From assembly GCF_002159535.1 (NCBI RefSeq), contig NZ_NFIU01000001.1, positions 124,001-188,000 on the forward strand: a stretch of DNA of 64,000 bases, written 5' to 3'. Shown here in pieces: positions 59,333-64,000 of the stretch. The DNA comes from Olsenella sp. An290. GTDB lineage: Bacteria > Actinomycetota > Coriobacteriia > Coriobacteriales > Atopobiaceae. Every line of letters begins with the position of its first letter. Position 1 is the stretch's first letter. A program made the translations under genes and the position numbers. The notes under the pieces were generated by a model. That model made no database searches and was not told the origin of the DNA. It was given only the letters and a program-made list of their open reading frames with translations.

Positions 59333-59995
59333 TCAGCAGCGATGGGCGCTGGGGCAGATGTCCTCGAGGACGCAGCCGTCGCAGTGCGGGCTGCGCGCCG
59401 TGCAGGTGTCGCGCCCGTGGCGGATCCACTGGTGGTTGACCGGCCCCCAGAGCTCGCGCGGCAGCAGGCGCAGCAGGTCCTGCTCGGTCTTGAGCGGCTC
59501 CTTCTCGTGCGTCTTGGGCGAGAGCGCGAGGCGATGCGCGATGCGGTTGACGTGCGTGTCCACCGCGATGCCCTCCACGATGCCAAACCCCACGTTCATC
59601 ACGATGTTGGCCGTCTTGCGCCCCACGCCGGGCAGGCGCGTGAGCTCCTCCATCGTGTGCGGCACCTCTCCGCCGAACTCGCTCACGATCATCTGGGCGC
59701 ACTCAACGCAGTGTCGTGCCTTCGACTTGTAGAACCCCAGGCTGTGGATGTACTCGGCGATCTCCTCGGGCGTGGCCGCCGCCATCGCCCCCGGTGTGGG
59801 GAAGCGCTCAAAGAGCGCCGGTGTGACCTTGTTGACCTGGGCGTCCGTGGTCTGTGCGGAGAGCAGCACGGCAATGGTCAGGCGAAACGGGTTCGCATGG
59901 TCAAGAAAGCACTCGACCGGGCCGTACTTCTCGTCAAGGCGGCGGCACACCTCGACGGCGCGCTCCACCTTGGCCTTCTTGGTCTCTCGGGGCAT
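59333..59995 (-). CDS. nth: Endonuclease III
   Basis: 220 residues. Helix-hairpin-helix L-P-G-V-G-R-K-T-A with the catalytic Lys near 125-130, V-D-T-H-V with the catalytic Asp, and the Fe-S cluster C-x6-C-x2-C-x5-C (from about 197 on). A DNA glycosylase/AP lyase of base-excision repair for oxidised pyrimidines. The ATG follows a GGGAGGA site. Confidence 0.96.
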   Translation of the reverse strand: MPRETKKAKVERAVEVCRRLDEKYGPVECFLDHANPFRLTIAVLLSAQTTDAQVNKVTPALFERFPTPGAMAAATPEEIAEYIHSLGFYKSKARHCVECAQMIVSEFGGEVPHTMEELTRLPGVGRKTANIVMNVGFGIVEGIAVDTHVNRIAHRLALSPKTHEKEPLKTEQDLLRLLPRELWGPVNHQWIRHGRDTCTARSPHCDGCVLEDICPSAHRC

Positions 59996-60053
59996 GGGTC
60001 CTCCCTCCCGCGTTCGTCCCATCATACCTGAGGGGCTCGGCGCCCGGCGCGTG

Positions 60054-60722
60054 CTAGCCCTGATACGCGTCGAGGGCGGGGATGAGGTCGCCCACGGAGT
60101 CGAGCATCCAGGTGCCGCCCTCCTGCCGGTAGCCAAAGCGCTCGTCGCGCTTGACGGCAACGGGGATGCCCGCGCCGCGCGCCGCCGCGATGCCGGCGTC
60201 GGAGTCCTCAACGGCTACGCACGCCGAGCCCGGCAGGCCGAGCAGCCCCAGCGTGTGAAGGTAGATGGCAGGGTTGGGCTTGGACTCGGTGAAGTCCTCT
60301 CCGCTCACGATGACCTCAAAGCACGTCGTGAGGCCGCAGTCGCGCACGACGCGCTCGATCTTCTCGCGCCGAGACGAGGACGCCAGGGCCACGCGCACGC
60401 CGCGTCGCCGCAGCTCGGCGATGGTCTCGCGGACGCCGGGGTTGATGAGCGTGCCGTAGTCGGTGATCTGCTCGAACGCCTCGCCGGTTGCGGCGGAGGG
60501 GCCGAGCTCGAGGTCGCGTTCGGAGAGACGAGGCGCCCGCGACCACCAGAGCCCGATCATCTTCTGGTAGATGCCGCCCGCCCCGCCCGCGAGCCGGTGC
60601 AGCTCCTCGTCGGGAATCTCGAGGCCGCGCTCGCGAAAGAACGCGCGCAGCACGTCCTGGTAGGCACGCTCGGTGTCCACGAGCACGCCGTCCATGTCAA
60701 AGATGACCGCCTGGGGGTTCAT
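60054..60722 (-). CDS. HAD-superfamily phosphatase (PGM-like)
   Basis: 222 residues. Motif I D-M-D-G-V near 9-13, motif II S-S near 114, motif III K-P-N-P near 147, motif IV E-D-S near 173-175, the set of the beta-phosphoglucomutase/GPH branch. Substrate unknown: a small phosphosugar is likely. Confidence 0.9.
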   Translation of the reverse strand: MNPQAVIFDMDGVLVDTERAYQDVLRAFFRERGLEIPDEELHRLAGGAGGIYQKMIGLWWSRAPRLSERDLELGPSAATGEAFEQITDYGTLINPGVRETIAELRRRGVRVALASSSRREKIERVVRDCGLTTCFEVIVSGEDFTESKPNPAIYLHTLGLLGLPGSACVAVEDSDAGIAAARGAGIPVAVKRDERFGYRQEGGTWMLDSVGDLIPALDAYQG

Positions 60723-60829
60723 GGGGGTTCCTCTCGTCGCTTTTCCGCCGCATATTCTAGCGGCTCGGCGGCGAGCGGTCGGGTTGCGCGGACGGGCGTT
60801 TGCGGGACGTTCCGAGTACGTTTTGCGAG

Positions 60830-60911
60830 AAGTTCAAAATAGGTTTGTGGTAGAGTGGCAGCATTGAACTTTTTTGCGTGAGAAGTTCAATTTTGACCTG
60901 AAATTGAACTT
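60830..60911. promoter_or_regulatory. Four AAGTTCAA half-sites in alternating orientation
   Basis: AAGTTCAA at 60830 and 60883, its complement TTGAACTT at 60864 and 60904. They cover the promoter and the ribosome site of the XRE-aminotransferase fusion, whose own helix-turn-helix is the obvious binder. Confidence 0.75.
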
Positions 60912-60924
60912 TTTGGAGGGATGC

Positions 60925-62436
60925 ATGGAGCAGACCGTCTTCTCGGAGCGCCTCAGGCAGGCCATGGCCGAGAAGGGCCTCAAGCAGGCCGACCTTGTCC
61001 AGGCGGCCGCCACGCGTGGCCGCAAGCTGGGAAAGAGCCAGGTCAGCCAGTACGTGAGCGGAAAGGTCGAGCCTCGGCCCGGCGTCTGCTCCCTGCTTGC
61101 CGACATCCTGGGCGTTGACGCGAGGTGGCTCGCAACGGGCGAGCGCGCGCGAGCTTCCGCGCGGCCTGAGACCGCGAGCCAGCCCGCCTCCGCCACCACC
61201 CGTCAAAGGAGCACCTCAATGCGCGAATTCAAGAAGTCCGCCAAGCTCGACAACGTCCTCTATGACGTCCGCGGCCCCGTCGCCGACGAGGCGGCCCGCA
61301 TGGAGGACGAGGGCGTCCGCATCCTGAAGCTCAACATCGGAAACCCGGCGCCGTTTGGCTTCCGCACGCCGGACGAGGTCGTCCACGACATGCGCCAGCA
61401 GCTGCCCGAGTGCGAGGGCTACTCGGACTCCCGCGGCCTTTTCTCCGCCCGCAAGGCCATCATGCAGTACGCGCAGCTCAAGCACCTGCCCAACGTGAGC
61501 ATGGACGGCATCTACACCGGCAACGGCGTCTCCGAGCTCATCCAGCTCTGCATGAACGTCCTGCTCAACACCGGCGACGAGATCCTCATCCCGAGCCCCG
61601 ACTACCCGCTCTGGACCGCGTGCGCCACGCTTGCCGGCGGCACGGCCGTCCATTACCTCTGCGACGAGCAGGCCGAGTGGACGCCCGATCTTGCCGACAT
61701 CGAGTCCAAGGTCACGAGCAACACCAAGGCGATTGTCATCATCAACCCCAACAACCCCACGGGCGCCGTCTACCCGCGCGAGGTTCTCGAGCAGATTGTG
61801 GAGATTGCCCGGCGCCACCAGCTCATGATCTTCTCGGACGAGATCTACGACCGCCTCTGCATGGATGGGCACGAGCACGTCTCCATTGCGGCGCTGGCGC
61901 CGGACCTGCCGTGCGTCACGTTCTCGGGCCTCTCCAAGTCTCACATGGTGGCCGGCTACCGCATCGGGTGGATGGTCCTCTCGGGCAACAAGCGCTGCAT
62001 GAGCGACTTCATCTACGGCGTCAACATGCTCTCCAACATGCGCCTGTGCTCCAACGTGCCCGCGCAGTCCATCGTTCAGACCGCTCTCGGCGGCTACCAG
62101 AGCGTGGAGCGCTACGTGGAGCCGGGAGGGCGCATCTACGAGCAGCGCAACTTTGTCTACGAGGCGCTCAACGCCATCGACGGCATCACGGCGGTAAAGC
62201 CCAAGGCGGCGTTCTACATCTTCCCCAAGATCGATGTGAAAAAGTTCAATATCACCGATGACGAGCAGTTTGCCCTCGACCTGCTGCACGAGAAGCATAT
62301 CCTCGTGACGCGCGGCGGCGGCTTTAACTGGTCGGAGCCCGACCACTTCCGCATTGTCTACCTGCCCCGCATGGAGGTCCTGCGGGAATGCATGGAGGAT
62401 CTGGCCGACTTCCTCGAGCACTATCGCCAGCGTTAG
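60925..62436 (+). CDS. XRE regulator fused to AlaA-like aminotransferase
   Basis: 503 residues. Residues 6-75 are a helix-turn-helix of the XRE type (F-S-E-R-L-R-Q-A-M, K-S-Q-V-S-Q-Y). After an Ala/Ser linker (about 75-96) comes a fold-type I PLP aminotransferase: N-P-N-N-P-T-G, S-D-E-I-Y, and the PLP lysine in S-G-L-S-K-S-H near 330. It is close to AlaA, glutamate-pyruvate transaminase. Four half-sites upstream suggest self-repression, so enzyme state may be coupled to expression. GGAGGG site. Confidence 0.93.
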   Translation: MEQTVFSERLRQAMAEKGLKQADLVQAAATRGRKLGKSQVSQYVSGKVEPRPGVCSLLADILGVDARWLATGERARASARPETASQPASATTRQRSTSMREFKKSAKLDNVLYDVRGPVADEAARMEDEGVRILKLNIGNPAPFGFRTPDEVVHDMRQQLPECEGYSDSRGLFSARKAIMQYAQLKHLPNVSMDGIYTGNGVSELIQLCMNVLLNTGDEILIPSPDYPLWTACATLAGGTAVHYLCDEQAEWTPDLADIESKVTSNTKAIVIINPNNPTGAVYPREVLEQIVEIARRHQLMIFSDEIYDRLCMDGHEHVSIAALAPDLPCVTFSGLSKSHMVAGYRIGWMVLSGNKRCMSDFIYGVNMLSNMRLCSNVPAQSIVQTALGGYQSVERYVEPGGRIYEQRNFVYEALNAIDGITAVKPKAAFYIFPKIDVKKFNITDDEQFALDLLHEKHILVTRGGGFNWSEPDHFRIVYLPRMEVLRECMEDLADFLEHYRQR

Positions 62437-62482
62437 GCCAAAGGCAAGGGCTCGGAGCCGCCCTTTGGCCGCGGTTTTAAAT

Positions 62483-62600
62483 GTTAGGTACTTTTTCGGG
62501 CGCCTCTCAAGTACTGCTTGGGAGGTGCCATTTTTCTACCTGCGCAAATAGGAGCCTATAAATGTTGGGTACTTGCCCGGCGCTCAAAAAAGTGCACAAC
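62483..62600. repeat. 118-bp dispersed element, copy 2
   Basis: Same length and same internal GTGCCATTTTTCTACCTGCG (62525-62544) as the copy at 41347, same orientation. The left end is diverged (GTTAGGTACTTTTTCGGGCG), the right end kept. It fills the gap between the convergent aminotransferase and YolD genes. Confidence 0.75.
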
Positions 62601-62675
62601 ACTCGCTGAGACAATGCGCGTCGGCCCCGAGGCGACCCCGGAAGCCCTTCCGCCCCCCCCGAGGCCGGCGAGGGC

Positions 62676-63020
62676 TCAGCCAAAGACTCGCTCCACGCGC
62701 CATACGTCGTCAAAGCTGATGCGGGTGCGCACGACCGTGAGCTCGCGCGCCGCAAGGTCCACGCTCGTGACCAGGCCCTCCCGCGTAACATAGGCCCCGT
62801 CGGCATAGTGCGTCACGCGCACGAGCTCCCGCGGCCGTATCCGCGCGAGCTCGGAGGAGATGCGTGCCGCGTCCTCCTCGGAGGGGTCGCGCCGCGGCTC
62901 GACGACGCGCTCCTGCGCGCGCACGAGGTCGTAGTAGCCGGTGAGCGCCGCGAAGGGCATGAACTGCGCCGCGCGGTCTGCGTGGCGCCCTGACGGCGAG
63001 GATGCCCCGGGGCTACTCAT
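62676..63020 (-). CDS. YolD-like protein
   Basis: 114 residues: Q-F-M-P-F-A-A-L-T-G-Y near 20-30 and the small beta-barrel with D-G-x-Y-V. YolD-like proteins go with Y-family polymerases (YolD/UvrX in Bacillus) and may assist UmuC-type translesion synthesis. Starts inside the last codons of the polymerase (8-base overlap). Confidence 0.87.
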   Translation of the reverse strand: MSSPGASSPSGRHADRAAQFMPFAALTGYYDLVRAQERVVEPRRDPSEEDAARISSELARIRPRELVRVTHYADGAYVTREGLVTSVDLAARELTVVRTRISFDDVWRVERVFG

Positions 63021-64000
63021 GGTGCCCTCCCACCTGCCGGTTGCGCTCGCGCGCCGTTGCGCCGGGGCGCCAGCTGATACCCCGTACGAGGGCGTTTTTT
63101 CCAAAGCGCCGCTTGACCGCAATGGTTGCCTCGGCGAGGCGATGCTCGGCGGCCTCGGCCTCGGGGCTCGAGAAGAGGGTGAGCTCGGCGAGCTCCTCCG
63201 GCACGAGCCCGCCTACGGCAAGGTTGAGCCTCCTCACGCCGCGGTTGGGGTCCACGATCTCAGAGAAGAGGGAGAGGAAGGCGGCCGTGAGGGTCTCGCG
63301 CGAGTTGGTGGCCGCGCCGATGCCCCGGGAGGCGCTCGCCCCCTCGCCGTGGCGCCCGACGACGCGCGTTCCGTGCTCCCCCGTAAACGTTTCCGCCGGC
63401 ATCTCCGAGGAGCTCCGTTCCCCAAGCTCCTCCAGCGGCCCCCGCTCGCGCGCGTACCCCACAAAGAGCGAGACGTGGTTGCCGGCGAGCCCCTTCTCCA
63501 CGAGGTCGAGCGCGAGGGCGTCCACCATCTCGCGCAGGACCACCCGTGCCTCCTCGAACGCGTAGTCGCGCATGAGGACCTGCCCGGAGCACACCGAGCG
63601 CGCCTGCGGGCGGTACGCGTGAATCTCCGCCATCGTGCAGGGCTCGATGCCCCAGGCATGGTCTATGAGCAGCTCCGCATTGATGCCAAATTCCTCGTAG
63701 AGCGCCCGCTCGGGCAAGAGGGCCACCTCGCCCATGCACCGTGCTCCCATCGCCTCGAGCCGTCGCGCGATGCCGGGGCCGATCCCCCAGATGTCCGTGA
63801 TTGGCTGGTGCGGCCAGATCAGGCACTTGTAGCGCTCCTCGTCGAGCTCGCCAATGTTGTCTCGCGCGTGCTTGGCGGCGACGTCAAGCGCCACCTTTGC
63901 GAGGAAGAGGTTCGTGCCGACGCCCGCGGTGGCGCAGACGCCCGTCTCACGGCGCACCATCTCGATGAGCTCGACCGCAAGCTCGCGCGCGGTCTTTCCG
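63013..64000 (-). CDS. Y-family DNA polymerase, 5' end outside the window
   Basis: The frame is open to the window edge (about 328 residues visible). A palm segment S-V/A-G-V-G-T-N-L-F-L-A-K, helix-hairpin-helix D-I-W-G-I-G-P-G-I-A-R-R-L, and the little-finger domain from about 150 to 300 are seen; the catalytic acidic residues of the N-terminus lie outside. Resembles the UvrX/YqjW branch of DinB/UmuC polymerases for translesion synthesis, supported by the adjoining YolD gene. Confidence 0.9.
   Translation of the reverse strand, partial: GKTARELAVELIEMVRRETGVCATAGVGTNLFLAKVALDVAAKHARDNIGELDEERYKCLIWPHQPITDIWGIGPGIARRLEAMGARCMGEVALLPERALYEEFGINAELLIDHAWGIEPCTMAEIHAYRPQARSVCSGQVLMRDYAFEEARVVLREMVDALALDLVEKGLAGNHVSLFVGYARERGPLEELGERSSSEMPAETFTGEHGTRVVGRHGEGASASRGIGAATNSRETLTAAFLSLFSEIVDPNRGVRRLNLAVGGLVPEELAELTLFSSPEAEAAEHRLAEATIAVKRRFGKNALVRGISWRPGATARERNRQVGGHHE

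Overview
The window is high-GC DNA with frequent GTG starts, tight gene packing and actinobacterial-type gene content (LCP protein, class II UvrA, RsmJ, YolD/Y-family polymerase pair). This, together with the intergenic hairpin families, suggests a coriobacterial actinobacterium of the Olsenella/Atopobiaceae kind; that assignment is inference from overall look, not from a marker gene. I see no rRNA, tRNA, CRISPR array, integrase or transposase gene.

Region 1 (1-28 kb) is an accessory island built around protein phosphorylation. From left to right it holds: an unrecognised helical protein cut by the window edge; a 40-residue zinc ribbon; a decayed vWA + PP2C pair fused to a truncated, oppositely oriented TIR gene; a CbxX-type AAA+ ATPase; a frameshifted pseudogene framed by two inverted copies of a hairpin repeat; an FtsW/RodA-like membrane protein; then a vWA / PP2C / kinase-zinc-ribbon triad of the TerY-P type. 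It continues with a small acidic protein coupled to an HExxH-type metallopeptidase, an active and a Walker-less VirD4/TraG-like ATPase, a transglutaminase-like protein, a second PP2C, an FHA protein, a kinase-like/RyR-domain fusion, a 2286-residue STAND-like ATPase, and a protein with a HEPN-like R-N-x3-H motif. From 11.5 to 28 kb the eight genes abut or overlap and look like one operon. Six copies of a GTTGCGCAAC palindrome lie 55-100 bp ahead of six starts between 1.4 and 11.5 kb and nowhere else I could see, which suggests one regulon. TerY-P triads are reported antiphage modules, so the whole island is best read as a large phosphorylation-switched conflict/defence system; the extended gene set is the most interesting part of the window.

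Region 2 (28-41 kb) is mostly housekeeping: an LCP cell-wall ligase, GMP synthase (guaA), a tyrosine-phosphatase-like protein, a lipoprotein, Tex, an ArsC/Spx-like protein without the usual cysteine, a split LysO lysine exporter, a DUF1275 membrane protein, RsmJ, a second GMP synthase lacking the glutaminase domain, a maltose/galactoside-type O-acetyltransferase and a methyltransferase.

Region 3 (41-55 kb) is a set of small regulator-plus-target units, several with a visible operator palindrome: Rrf2/cupin, LysR/YeiH, MarR/YczE, flavodoxin/esterase, an SDR-macrodomain-SirTM-RhuM/Fic run with a divergent HxlR regulator, a DUF1848 protein, an EamA transporter, GNAT, a small membrane protein and a MerR regulator. 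Very long, perfect inverted repeats sit between convergent genes here.

Region 4 (55-64 kb) is nucleic-acid maintenance and metabolism: TrmL, a peptide-deformylase-like protein missing the catalytic Glu, class II UvrA, endonuclease III, a HAD phosphatase, an XRE-aminotransferase fusion with four operator half-sites, and a YolD + Y-family DNA polymerase pair running off the right edge.
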